Part shown: one piece after another, positions 27,001 through 33,951 of the stretch
How the letters are laid out: each line of letters starts with the position of its first letter
How positions within the stretch are numbered: position 1 is the first letter of the stretch
Assembly: GCA_943737045.1 (NCBI GenBank)
Contig: CALSFV010000017.1
Span: 1,409,164-1,473,163, forward strand
Reading direction: 5' to 3'
Length of the DNA stretch: 64,000 nt
Origin: Parapristionchus giblindavisi
Lineage: Eukaryota > Nematoda > Chromadorea > Rhabditida > Diplogasteridae
Notes under the pieces: model-generated
Database searches by the model: none
The model's input: only the letters and a program-made list of their open reading frames with translations
What the model was told of the DNA's origin: nothing
Made by a program: the position numbers and the translations under genes

Positions 27001-28325
27001 ATATAGCATTGTCAGAACGGAGAGTGTCAAATTAGCAGTGAGGTCTTGCTTTAACCATGGGTATACGGACTCTCACCTCTGATGGTTAATCATGAAGACA
27101 AAAAAGTTCTTCCGATGACGCCATCAACGATTTTGAAACGAGAAATCCTGTTTATACATTACGATGTTAAACCATATGCAGGTTCCGCTGGCTCGAGTCA
27201 GAATGGAGGTTACTACTCGTCAAACTCATCATGCGCTGTAGGACCTACCACTTCGTATCAGCAGGTACGGTAGATCATTCTGACACCGTTGAACTACCGT
27301 ACCAATTTTGAATCTGACACGATTGACCTACTGTAGCCCTTTTCCAGAATAGCAATCGTCGCGATTCGCTCGTAGGCAGACAATCGATCGGATCGAGAGC
27401 CGCCTCAATCGATGATGAAGACGACGGTTTCTACGATAACATCGGAATCGTGAGTCATGAATCTGACCCGAGTGAACTACCGTATACCTTCCAATTTAGT
27501 ACGGTAATGGTTCTTCAATGAACGATCGTCGATATTCGAGAGGATCGGAACTAGGTGATACCGTATCTATGTCGTCATCACGACTGCCTCCCACTACGAA
27601 ACCTACACGAATCGGCAGTTTCTTATCAAAGGTATGGTATAAGCCACGCCCACTTTTGTTAAGCTCCGCCCACTTTTACAGATTGGAGCTCGATCGAATG
27701 GAGCATCTCTAATGAGACCACCAGGAACAGCTGCTAGTCTGGTGTCCCTGAATAAGGTGAGGATCACGGTAGATATTGATTGAGCAGGATACAGTAATCT
27801 ATCGATACCGTATGCTGGTTTGCAGGTAGCAGTGGAGGCGCCGATCCATCATGTGAGCAGTTTGACGAAGAGTACGAGTCTGAGTAATGATCCATGGAGG
27901 AAAGAAGTTATTGAAGGAGGACAGGGTGAGTGATGACAGAAGAATGGTTAGAGAAAGATGAGAGAGTGGGTGAATGGAGAGAGTCAGACAGCGAGATTTT
28001 TGTTCCTTTTGCATTGTCAACCTCACCATGATTATACAGACTAAAAGGACACTCGCAAACCTAGTTCACATCACCCTCTGTGGTCACACTATGGATTGAA
28101 TTCTTTGAGAATTCAACGGATTTAGAAATCTAGGGTTTACCTTTGAAGGGGATGGAGATAGTGTAGGAATTGAGGAGAGCGTTGACAAAAGTTGATCGAT
28201 CATAGATTATTTACCAAACGAATAATAACAAACTAATCGTTTATTCAGGCAAACGTAACGGTTCGACGGGTCTCGGAGCTCGCTTAAAGAACTCTTTGTT
28301 CGGATCAAAGAAACGATTGAACTAA
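85..28325 (+). CDS. Gene 1: long multi-exon Ser/Lys-rich protein, family not recognised (5' end outside window)
   Basis: About 54 exons join in consistent phase: ≤85-189, 1721-1817, 1979-2054, 3988-4010, 4672-4706, 4760-4831, 5215-5256, 5481-5572, 5695-5727, 6082-6144, 6445-6533, 6595-6679, 6734-6853, 8151-8233, 8346-8480, 10811-10922, 13394-13494, 13697-13775, 13897-13980, 16338-16420, 17181-17242, 17663-17734, 17793-17899, 17984-18045, 18109-18235, 19040-19079, 19147-19207, 19266-19343, 19859-19925, (20053-20066), 20635-20725, 20772-20846, 21176-21244, 21313-21398, 22238-22325, 22374-22427, 23203-23334, 23581-23675, 24096-24188, 24247-24379, 24613-24766, 24897-24994, 25072-25181, 25341-25474, 25532-25645, 25841-25972, 26433-26533, 26767-26914, 27182-27264, 27348-27449, 27500-27631, 27682-27756, 27826-27925, 28249-28325 (TAA). 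The product is Ser/Arg/Lys-rich with a charged KEAEKKAKEAARLKKEEEKK stretch (exon 6734-6853), a Gln-rich part (25341-25474) and no membrane segment or signal peptide. Low complexity with short ordered blocks suggests a cytoplasmic scaffold or cytoskeletal adaptor; that is inference. The 5' exons lie left of the window. Exon borders are read by eye; 1721-28325 is much better supported than the first exon. Confidence 0.75.
540..780. repeat. GATA/GAGA-rich low-complexity tract
   Basis: Imperfect AGAGATAGAGAAATAGAG repeats in a gene 1 intron; the antisense frames of repeated Ser/Leu are artefacts. Confidence 0.85.
971..1304. repeat. Direct duplication in gene 1 intron
   Basis: About 88 bp at 971-1058 recurs at 1219-1304 (ATGTATTTCC..., TTGGGCCTTATTTATGA, AACCACATCAACACTGATTTAT) with roughly 10% differences. 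Between them lies a small GC-rich segment with GATCCCCGGG-like sequence. Confidence 0.7.
1481..1587. mobile_element. Short palindromic MITE, family A copy 1
   Basis: Ends ACAT(C)CCGA..TAATTTGA and TCAAATTAGCT..G.ATGTGT surround CTCTCCGCTCTGGCAATGCT, AGACAAAGAAAGCGAGAGAG and the inverse. Eight full copies of this ~105-bp element lie in the window, all in or near gene 1 introns. Confidence 0.75.
3627..3731. mobile_element. Palindromic MITE, family A copy 2 (degraded)
   Basis: CTCGGCTCTGGCAATGCTAT, then TCTACGAGAGAGCGTTGTGA, with partial ends (CTAATCCTGAATTG; AATTAGTTCGGGG). Confidence 0.6.
5754..5868. mobile_element. Short TIR repeat, family B (TTCAAAAGTCGCGAAAA)
   Basis: CTTTCAAAAGTCGCGAAAAG at the left and TTTCGCGACTTTTGAACAAC at the right. 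Relatives are at 11475-11573, 15377-15473 and 30181-30262, with a mirror in the right palindrome arm. Confidence 0.65.
7284..7374. mobile_element. Harbinger-like MITE, 91 bp
   Basis: Inverted ends GGTGGTGTTACATTTTCCAA and TTGAAAATGTATCACCACC are flanked by TTA on both sides, the 3-bp target typical of PIF/Harbinger. The interior is GC-rich (CGTAACGACGGAGACTCGGC). Confidence 0.7.
7451..7557. mobile_element. Palindromic MITE, family A copy 3
   Basis: Ends CACATACCAATTTAATTTGA and CAAATGAGCTTGGGTATGTG; core CTCTCCGCTCTGACAATGCT with its inverse AGAGCATGGCTTAGCGGAGA. Confidence 0.8.
7780..7990 (-). mobile_element. Fragment of non-LTR retrotransposon endonuclease region
   Basis: A minus-strand frame reads LQTACRSSRICEIEDAHMKI then NVGVLGLSEVRR, resembling the start of the APE-type endonuclease of RTE elements, where ILGLSEVRW is typical. 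Both sides are lost. Lies in the gene 1 intron 6854-8150. Confidence 0.4.
8970..9085. repeat. CTAAGT/CCTAAG low-order repeat
   Basis: Repeated variants of CCTAAGTCCAT, CTTAAGTCG and CACCAAGTCAGCACTAAG; similar CTTAAG-rich stretches lie at 13,500-13,690 and 49,690-49,760. Confidence 0.5.
9433..10661. mobile_element. Foldback element F1 (gene 1 intron 15)
   Basis: Arms of about 500 bp (9433-9935 and 10146-10661) are inverted copies beginning TTAAGAGAGACTATCTGG. Both include CCGATCGGGCCCAAATCGTG, GTAAGTTCGATGAA and TTTTTATTATTTTTCCTGCA. The spacer (9936-10145) is AT-rich. The same family as F2 at 47302-48553. The arms carry remnants of the peptide frame better kept in F2. Confidence 0.8.
11475..11573. 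mobile_element. Short TIR repeat, family B
   Basis: CTGTTCAAAAGTTGCCAAAA and TCATGACTTTTGAACAACAC at the ends, with GGCGAGAGAGTGTGTAAAAC inside. Confidence 0.65.
12461..12566. mobile_element. Palindromic MITE, family A copy 4
   Basis: Core ACTCCGCTCTCACCACACTC and inverse AGAGAGTGTTGTCAAAGTAG; ends more diverged than in other copies. Confidence 0.65.
13079..13185. mobile_element. Palindromic MITE, family A copy 5
   Basis: Ends TGCACCCCAATCTAATTTTA and CAAATGAGCTTGGGGTGACA; core CTCTCCGTATTGGTAATACT with AGACAAAGAAAGCGAGAGAG. Confidence 0.75.
13394..13980 (+). CDS. Gene 1 exon block with compact LPNFSEILANGI motif
   Basis: Three exons (13394-13494, 13697-13775, 13897-13980) join in phase 2 then 0. 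The first two use AAG-type acceptors (TTAAG). The joined reading contains VRAAAREAANKRQSL, LPNFSEILANGI followed by an acidic run, and RDTRAAAILADMRLPRR. The mix of hydrophobic and charged residues is unlike the flanking Ser-rich exons, so this is probably an ordered helical segment or interaction motif. I cannot attach a family name. Confidence 0.6.
15194..15270. mobile_element. Palindromic MITE, GGTCTCTTCA family
   Basis: CAACGGTCTCTTCAACCGTC at the left, AATGAAGAGACCATTG at the right, with AGAGAACAGAGAAATAGTGT inside; relative of 52598-52720. Confidence 0.55.
15377..15473. mobile_element. Short TIR repeat, family B
   Basis: GTGGTGTTCGAAAGTCACGA and TTGCAACTTCTGAACACAAC at the ends; interior GGCGAGAGAGGGTGTACAAG matches 11475-11573. 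Confidence 0.65.
15521..15612. mobile_element. Palindromic MITE, family A copy 6 (right end decayed)
   Basis: GACACATCCGAGCTAATTTT, ATCTCCGCTCTGGCAACACT, AGACAAAGAAATCGAGAGAG; the right side departs from the family after GAATTGCCGATAG. Confidence 0.65.
15971..16141. repeat. CT/CCTCTC array with ~60-bp higher-order repeat
   Basis: A CCTCTCCCT-type array in which a unit with CATCCTCTTCC and CTTCTCCTTCTGATT occurs twice about 60 bp apart. Open on both strands as a repeat artefact. Confidence 0.85.
16800..16892. mobile_element. Palindromic MITE GGCACTAGGTC
   Basis: GGCACTAGGTCTGATG at the left and CATCCGACCTAGTGCC at the right, with a ~60-bp centre. Single copy in the window. Confidence 0.6.
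17345..17455. mobile_element. Palindromic MITE, family A copy 7
   Basis: Ends GGCACACCTAGAGTTAATTT and AAATCTCGAGGGAGTGCC; core CTCTCCAAGCTGACAACGCT and inverse AGAGCATTGTCAGAGCGGAG. Confidence 0.75.
17900..17983. repeat. 21-bp TTTGATC tandem repeat filling an intron
   Basis: Four copies of TTTGATCTTTGATCTTTCTAC make up almost all of the 84-bp intron, ending in CTTTCAG. The intron is in effect donor + heptamers + acceptor. Confidence 0.9.
20053..20066 (+). CDS. Possible 14-nt microexon of gene 1
   Basis: GTCACTTCCGGGTT lies between CGTCAG and GTTAAAG. It enters in phase 0 and leaves in phase 2, exactly what is needed to connect exon 19859-19925 (ends phase 0) to exon 20635 (starts with the third base of a codon). 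Without it, or another exon like it, the frame breaks. Confidence 0.4.
20635..21244 (+). CDS. Gene 1 helical block (YLDNIFEDLKKE)
   Basis: Exons 20635-20725, 20772-20846 and 21176-21244 encode a predicted helical stretch containing KHVDNMIDQARYRHQAHR and then FKEAIDYLDNIFEDLKKE, followed by a Ser/Pro linker. The 46-bp intron between the first two interrupts the helix. Its regular hydrophobic spacing contrasts with the Ser-rich surroundings, so this is the best probe for finding homologues of gene 1. The entry phase of 20635 (one base completing a codon) requires the preceding exon to end in phase 2, which the 14-nt exon at 20053-20066 would supply. Confidence 0.6.
22773..22837. repeat. (CTCTCC)n microsatellite
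   Basis: A perfect hexamer array of about 11 units in the gene 1 intron 22428-23202; the antisense Glu-Gly repeat frame over it is not a gene. Confidence 0.95.
25973..26432 (+). other. GC-AG intron of gene 1
   Basis: The exon ends GGATCAG before GCAAGA; phase 1 matches the next exon, GACCCGGGTATG after GTTGTAG. No GT near this border keeps frame, so a GC donor is the best reading. Confidence 0.65.
26941..27048. mobile_element. Palindromic MITE, family A copy 8
   Basis: Ends ATACCCCATTCTAATTTAAC and GTCAAATTAGCAGTGAGGT; core CTCTCCGCCATGACAATGCA and inverse TAGCATTGTCAGAACGGAGA. Lies in the intron 26915-27181. Confidence 0.75.
27348..28325 (+). CDS. Gene 1 C-terminal block and stop
   Basis: The last five exons (27348-27449, 27500-27631, 27682-27756, 27826-27925, 28249-28325) encode an acidic DDEDDGFYDNIGI segment, then RIGSFLSKIG, RPPGTAASLVSLNKV and a basic C-terminus ending FGSKKRLN and TAA at 28323-28325. 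Introns between the first four are 50-69 bp; the last is 323 bp. Pro-X-X-Pro runs, Ser clusters and the basic tail would suit protein or membrane binding, but no catalytic domain is visible. Confidence 0.7.
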
Positions 28326-28864
28326 TCAATCGATATTCCCCTTCAATCAATAAATCAATCAATAGATTCTCTCTTGTCCTTTCATCCACGCCGCCGGTTC
28401 AATTTGTGCACGTATACTCCATTTCATTCATTATCGATCTTATATATTATCAATTGGACGAAAATATTTATATAGAGAATACACAGATATATATCGTTAT
28501 TGATTTAATTGTACACCTATCAATCGAAGTTTTTCACACATGTCGCCTTTAAGATCTTACGTTTACATACGTTTTTTTGTGTTTTCATGATAAAATATAT
28601 TATCAGTACTTCAAGAGATCGTTGTCGGATATAGTCCGTATAAAATGCTGAAAATGGCAATACTGTGGTAAATACCGAGACAACTGGTGTAAACTGAAAC
28701 CGGTACGAAATATTCAGCTCGTGTACCCAATCTGCCGCTCAATATTCATCTGCCCAAACTACATTAACAAATGTCACAAAGGGATTTATTCATATAGGTG
28801 ACAATCCCTAATGACGAAAGAGACTTTTTCTTGGCAAGATCAGGATGTCTTATAGATGTGGAGC
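28326..28864. other. Convergent intergenic region between genes 1 and 2
   Basis: AT-rich sequence without exon-like segments on either strand. It contains the gene 1 AATAAA and, on the minus strand near 28,785-28,790, an AATAAA that would serve gene 2. The two genes are tail to tail with about 540 bp between stop codons. Confidence 0.4.
28349..28354 (+). terminator. Candidate polyadenylation signal of gene 1
   Basis: AATAAA lies 24 bases after the gene 1 stop codon, followed by AT-rich sequence. No other canonical hexamer is nearer the stop. Confidence 0.45.
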
Positions 28865-29312
28865 TCATTTTGTTAACTGACATAAATCAAAGATATTAAG
28901 ATCAAAGATCAAAGATCAAACAACCTTGCGACTCTCACGAGACTTGCTGCAAGGAGTTTCGGCCAATCTTGAGCTCGAAGGGAGGGTGATGGAATCGTCA
29001 GAATCAGTCGCAAAATCAGACTACAAACATCAAAAATCAAACTACAATTAGATGCAGATCAAAGATCAAACTACCTTTAAAAATTCAAGTGACTTGCTGC
29101 GATTCTTAGAAGCACTACTCTGCAAGATCAAAGATCAAACTAGACACGGGTACAGACACATTTACATTACATTACATTAAAACAACTTTATCAGCAATGG
29201 GATGTTTTTTTGTTATTTTAGATAGACACAGAAAGATCAAAATACAAATTATATTATAGATCAAATTACCTTGTTTACGAGACATGATGCGTCCTCTCTT
29301 GAAATCATTCGA
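28865..29312 (-). CDS. Gene 2: 3' exons of a minus-strand gene, family not recognised
   Basis: Four minus-strand exons in transcript order: 29312-29270, 29119-29075, 29020-28925 and a 12-nt terminal exon 28876-28865 (LTK, TGA). They join in phase 0 after an entry phase of 2. Donors are GTAATT, GTAGTT and GTTGTT; acceptors are TTTCAG, TTGCAG, TTGTAG and TGTCAG. The product is Ser/Arg/Lys-rich (SSASKNRSKSLEFLK, then SDFATDSDDSITLPSSSR). The introns carry GATCAAA, the complement of the TTTGATC heptamers in plus-strand genes, which supports transcription on this strand. Upstream exons were not found with confidence and probably lie inside the left palindrome arm starting at about 29,385. The tiny last exon is the weakest part. 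Confidence 0.5.
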
Positions 29313-30058
29313 CTGAAAGATCAAAGATCAGCCTAGAGTTGGAAAGAGATCATTTCTTAAGCAAAAACGTCCAGGCATTCACGATTTGCAAAACTTGTTC
29401 AACTCTCAAAATAAATCGTAAGGTCTTGAAGAAATGTTCAATTCTTGTGTGATCGTTCTTTGATCAGAGTAGAGAGTGTACAGACATGAGAGACCATGTG
29501 AGAGAGTATGGATTATTGAGAGAATGCAGAGAAGGAGAAAAGGGAGCGCGCATTTGATCTACCATCGATAGTGTTTCCCTATCATTGTCATCATCCATCC
29601 TCGATGATTTCCCGCCGTTTTATCATGTCTCTGTGCCTTTCCAAATGTTTTATTCGATCGAACATTGGTTCAGCCACATATCTCTCCTTTGAGGCTTCTC
29701 TACCTCTCCCTTTATCTCGCCCTCTCCCTCTCTGTTTTCTTTCAAAAAGGAATTATTTTCTTGATCATCGAGCTATAATAGTGTCACTTTATCTTTTACT
29801 CGTTAGAATATCTTTTTCTCCCTCGTTATGTCTATCTCCATCCCCATATCTCCATCTTTCTTCATCTATTCGCATGTGTATATTGAATGGCTTTTCTCTA
29901 TTCCTTCATTACAATTTGCATCCAGTTTGAATATACCACGTGTTCTTGTCTTATTCCTTTGCAGCCTTCGGTCGTACCCGTGTTTTCCGCTTTACCTTCT
30001 TGTTTACCCTTGTCGCTTAGTTTTCGATTCCATTGATTTCATTTTAAATCAGTTTCAG

Positions 30059-30569
30059 AATCAGTAGTCACACGCAAGGTGAACATCGACGACAAGGTCG
30101 ATGGATGACTCAAGCCATCTACTCGAAAGCCATCTACTACTGTTGCAGGTATGAACCACTATCTCTTTCACGTTTTATGCATTGTTCAAAAGTTATGAAA
30201 AGACGAGAAGAACTTCGAGATTATGTGCAAATATAGTCTTATCTTTTCGTGACTTTTGATGAGTATTGGAATATACATCATCCTTGCCACATTCCTTCAT
30301 GTTCAACGCTCAATGGTTACTTGTTGGCAGTTACCGATGAGTGTACAAAATGAAAGGATTAATGGCAAAGATAAACTAATCGAATCTATGAATATTTGTC
30401 ATTGTTCAGGTGGATTCGTCACCTCGTGATGGCGATCTGAAAGACGTCGTCATCGAAGTTATTCGGGATAGGAGAAGCAACGCACATCGCCATGTTGGAC
30501 CTCACCCGGCTCGAGGTTTCTTCTGCGCGCCAATGAAGACGTCGTCCCGATTTTCTACTAACTCTCCAG
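30059..30569 (+). pseudogene. Exon-like blocks in left palindrome arm (plus strand), frame broken
   Basis: Two blocks with good splice borders: 30059-30148 (TTTCAG before, GTATGA after) and 30410-30569 (TGTTCAG before, GTTAGA after). The second reads VDSSPRDGDLKDVVIEVIRD when entered in phase 0. In this arm the first block has 14 extra bases relative to its mirror, so it ends in phase 2 and the join hits TGA. The opposite strand also has partly open frames here, so the coding strand is not settled. Confidence 0.35.
30181..30262. mobile_element. Short TIR repeat, family B (left palindrome arm)
   Basis: TTGTTCAAAAGTTATGAAAAG and TTTTCGTGACTTTTGATGAG; its mirror at about 36,490-36,560 in the right arm shows that it predates the duplication. 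Confidence 0.55.
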
Positions 30570-30825
30570 GTTAGAGCCTTCCTAGTGTTATTTAGCGAAT
30601 ATATATTTTTATGTTGTGTTCGAAAGGTGAAAGTGTATGTGAAAAAGCTGAGAGTCGTATCTTTCGAACATTGTATCTGTTAGAATGCGCATTCTTTCTG
30701 AAAGCAATGGGAGAGAAACCTTTGCCAACTTCTGCTATAACAAAAATCTTGAAGACATACCAACAGTGTGTCATGAAGATGATATCGTTGATAGTGGTTC
30801 TAATCTTTGAATTTATGTTAACGTC

Positions 30826-30971
30826 TCATAGTACAGGATTATTTGTATCATTAGCACTGATGGCATCCCCCAGAAGTTCGTCATTTTCAAGGATGAACTG
30901 CTCGTCGTTCCTCTGTAGAAGTAGGACGTCGCTCCCGCCTTTCGTGATCTCTGCCTTCTGGTGGGGATCTT
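30826..30971 (-). CDS. Exon-like segment, left arm; possible upstream exon of gene 2
   Basis: Mirror copy of 35792-35937, on the same strand as gene 2 and about 1.5 kb upstream of its first visible exon. The frame is acidic and hydrophilic with ENDELLGDAISANDTNN and could exit through a GTACTA donor just before an in-frame TGA. Linking it to gene 2 needs transcript evidence, because the exons between were not identified. Confidence 0.3.
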
Positions 30972-31159
30972 CTCAAAAATGAATAAAGATTTCGGGTGTG
31001 TTACAGTGTTCAAACAGTGTCCAAGCCCGCGAAGTAAAATGGGTGGAGCGAGAATCGGCTTATAAGGACCGTAAATAAGAAAGGGGCGGAGTCATACATC
31101 GGTATGTAACCATGGGAGTGGGTCTGTATATCTAGATCGTTTGACATCTCTTCTAATAT

Positions 31160-31235
31160 GGACCCGTGGTCTAGTGGATAACTGCTAGGGCTATCAATCC
31201 AATCGGTTGCTCGGCCCGAGAGTTCGATTCCCGGC
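31160..31235 (+). other. tRNA-like (Pol III A/B box) sequence, left arm
   Basis: The 76-nt stretch starts GGACCCG and contains TGGTCTAGTGGA (matches the A box) and AGTTCGATTCC (matches the B box) at tRNA-like spacing. The acceptor stem does not pair with the 3' end and the T stem is poor, so it is not a functional tRNA; a tRNA-derived SINE head or a decayed tRNA is more likely. Its complement supplies part of the minus-strand open frame 31010-31474, which argues that the frame is not coding. Confidence 0.5.
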
Positions 31236-32213
31236 AAAGGAATAGAGAAGGGAAAAGTTCCTTCATTGCATACCGCTCTTTTTGTCAAATTTTCCTTGAT
31301 GCATTCTCGCTCTCCCGACGTTAATTTTTCATGGCTGCCTGGGAACAATATAGTGAGGAGAAATCGTGAATTAACTTCCGATTGCTGAAATTCCCGGTTG
31401 TTTATAGAACGAATAAAATAATTATCCCACAATAGTCTTTGAACTTCGAAATGGGAAGGATCAACGCTCCACACATCTGAAAGCTACACATCTGAAACCT
31501 CGCACTATTGATTGTTGGAAAGGTTAATCTTTGATCTTTAGACGCCTGATCTTGAGTGAGCATAACTATTGTTTCAAATAAAGGAGGCGATTCTCTGTCC
31601 GTGTTAGATCAGTGAAACATTGTAAATCTAAATGATTATAGAAACTTTGTACACAATGACATACCGTAGTACATGTATACAATGATTTCTACAAGAGAGT
31701 GCCCGATTTGTGAAGGATTTAGTGTTGAACTGAATGATAGAGATCTTTCTCTTGAAAAAATATAAGTTTATTCGATTTCAAACTCTGCCTTTTTAAACTG
31801 AATATATATGTAATTCGATTCTATTTTGACTATTCTTATAACAATCATGTTTATACACCGAATACATTTCTTGATTATTCTTTTGTAAGAATACAGTAAT
31901 CCAAAATTGATTTCGTACACATTTTAATAATTATTTTTTGTTGCTTGAAAATGGGATATACTTTATAACTAGTTTGTATAAAAGAAGAAAATTAAAAAAA
32001 AATCTATTCAAAATAAAATTTGAAAATCGTTTAGATTTACAATGATGTTTAAAATTGATTCTACGAGAGTAGTTTCTATTATAGGAAAATTATAATTGGT
32101 TAAAATCAATTATAATTAAAATTTTTTTTCACTCATTTCGTGGAGTTATCCCCGCCCTCCACCCGTCTCAATAGTGGTTGCATATGGGGTTCTGCGCGCG
32201 ATGACTCTCTGCG

Positions 32214-32515
32214 GCTCTAGAGCCTATTCAGCATCGACGTGCTCTTGCAGACTTGTGTTTTACCTACAAAGCGACACACGGACTCATCGAGCTCGACAAT
32301 CCCCTGTTCTTCCTACCTTCCCTGAATACAAGATATATGTACTCGTAGAAATAATTTCATTTATAGAAAACATATTTTTAAATCCACTCGCTTTGCCAAT
32401 TACATTTCTAATCGTGTAGTCAACTCATGGAATAAGCTTAATAATAATATTATAATATGTCCTTCTGTCAAATCTTTCCGAAAATCCATAGCTTCATTAA
32501 TGTATTTGTAGGAAT
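32214..32515 (+). mobile_element. Degenerate 3' fragment of a non-LTR retrotransposon
   Basis: Three shifting frames give pieces typical of the C-terminal tail of LINE reverse transcriptases: FANYISNRVVNSWNKL followed by SVKSFRKSI, with a TYKATHGLIELDNPLFF-like piece upstream. Several stops and frameshifts separate them. It lies at the inner edge of the left palindrome arm, inside the spacer. The family is inferred from motif memory only. Confidence 0.45.
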
Positions 32516-32646
32516 TTCATTTTATTTGTATTTTCATCTTTGCTACCCAAGTCGTAGCATCGTATTTATGAGTACTCCACTACCATCAAATATTTTATCA
32601 GAAATTATACTTTACTTTGGCACCGCATAAAGTATATTATTATTAT

Positions 32647-32845
32647 CATTATACTTTTGTAAGAATACAGTAATCCAAAATTGATTTCGACACATTTTGA
32701 TAATTATTTTTTGTTGCTTGAAAATGGGATATACTTTATAACTAGTTTTGATTAGGCGATAATGAAAAAAAGTATAAAAGAAGAAAATTTTTTTAAAAAT
32801 CTATTCGAAATGAAATTTGAAAATCGTTTAGATTTACATAGCTAG
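32647..32845 (+). repeat. Direct copy of left-arm inner sequence
   Basis: Sequence beginning TTTTGTAAGAATACAGTAAT and running through CTTTATAACTAGTTTT to GAAAATCGTTTAGATTTACA repeats left-arm sequence at about 31,880-32,040 in the same orientation. It shows that the spacer was built by repeated rearrangement of the same material. Confidence 0.6.
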
Positions 32846-33030
32846 GGCAGCGTGTGGTTCTTTCTGTCTTTCACTACTGGTCCAGAGCCGTAAACTATAT
32901 CCCGGCCGGCGAGTTTTTGTTAATGTAATTTTTTTATTTACGATTGAATTTTGAAATTTACCCGTTACTTTTCTATGTCATTCGAACGTGAAGCACTAGG
33001 CTTCATCCTGATATCATGATTAATGGTTTG

Positions 33031-33598
33031 GTGCAGTATGCAGCCAAACTTAGTCGACTTCGCATTTCTCACCTAAATCGTCTCTTTCCGATCAATATTT
33101 CAGCCATTTTCGAAATGTACCCAACACCATTCATACATAATTTGATTCACCAGACCCTATTCTTTGTCATAATCATACGTTTCATGCTCTATTGAATGCC
33201 GGACGCGTGCAGTATGCAGCCAAACTTAGTCGACTTCGCATTTCTCACCTAAATCGTCTCTTTCCGATCAATATTTCAGCCATTTTCGAAATGTACCCAA
33301 CACCATTCATACATAATTTGATTCACCAGACCCTATTCTTTGTCATAATCATACGTTTCATGCTCTATTGAATGCCGGACGCGTGCAGTATGCAGCCAAA
33401 CTTAGTCGACTTCGCATTTCTCACCTAAATCGTCTCTTTCCGATCAATATTTCAGCCATTTTCGAAATGTACCCAACACCATTCATACATAATTTGATTC
33501 ACCAGACCCTATTCTTTGTCATAATCATACGTTTCATGCTCTATTGAATGCCGGACGCGTGCAGTATGCAGCCAAACTTAGTCGACTTCGCATTTCTC
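33031..33598. repeat. Tandem repeat, 176-bp unit, 3.2 copies
   Basis: Units start at 33031, 33207, 33383 and 33559 (partial), marked by GTGCAGTATGCAGCC; the first three look identical by eye. Each unit is almost wholly open in one frame (YAAKLSRLRISHLNRLF and onward), but 176 is not a multiple of three, so the frame is not kept through the array. It sits in the palindrome spacer. Near-identity suggests recent unequal exchange or replication slippage. Confidence 0.85.
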
Positions 33599-33951
33599 TT
33601 CGCATTGATTTATGTGGAAATAAAGCATTTATTTTCAGAAGAATGTTGTCTAATAATCGTATGAACGATATTTTTATATTAAAAGCGCATTAAAATGCAA
33701 TAATTGATAAATTATTCGATGTTCGCGACTGAGAAATATATGTCGTGACACAGCGTATGACCCAATTCAACTCTAGGTATACGGTAGATTTGACGACATG
33801 AACGAGTTTCAAAAAACACAGTTTTCTATTGTTATATTTCATTTTCGTGATATTTCTTTTTTACCATTAGAATCGGCATCATCGATAACGTTGAAAAATA
33901 ATAAAAATATAATTTTACTGCACGTTCGTAATTTTCGTACTGCGGTCCCTA

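Larger units (their letters stand above)
29385..32213 (+). repeat. Left arm of large palindrome
   Basis: This segment is repeated in inverted orientation at 34533-38121. Matching landmarks in mirror order: the outer edge with TTTGCAAA and the GATCGTTCTTTGATCAGAG run, the CT-rich tract near 29,700, two exon-like blocks (30059-30148, 30410-30569), identical open frames at 30611-30982 versus 35781-36152, a tRNA-like stretch, and an inner edge with CATATGGGGTTCTGCGCGCG. Similarity looks very high over most of the arm, so the duplication is recent or kept alike by gene conversion. The arm is contiguous with gene 2 on its left. Confidence 0.85.

Noticed and set aside
30611..30982. 123-codon frame identical in both arms (also 35781-36152)
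   Set aside because: The opposite strand has a more protein-like frame (GGSDVLLLQRNDEQF); conservation is explained by recent duplication, not selection.
31010..31474. 154-codon minus-strand frame, nearly identical to 35274-35753
   Set aside because: Part of it is the complement of the tRNA-like sequence, it has no recognisable domain or splice context, and its duplication is explained by the palindrome.
33031..33598. Possible CRISPR or satellite array
   Set aside because: Units are contiguous 176-bp copies without spacers, in a eukaryotic context; a local tandem repeat is the right description.
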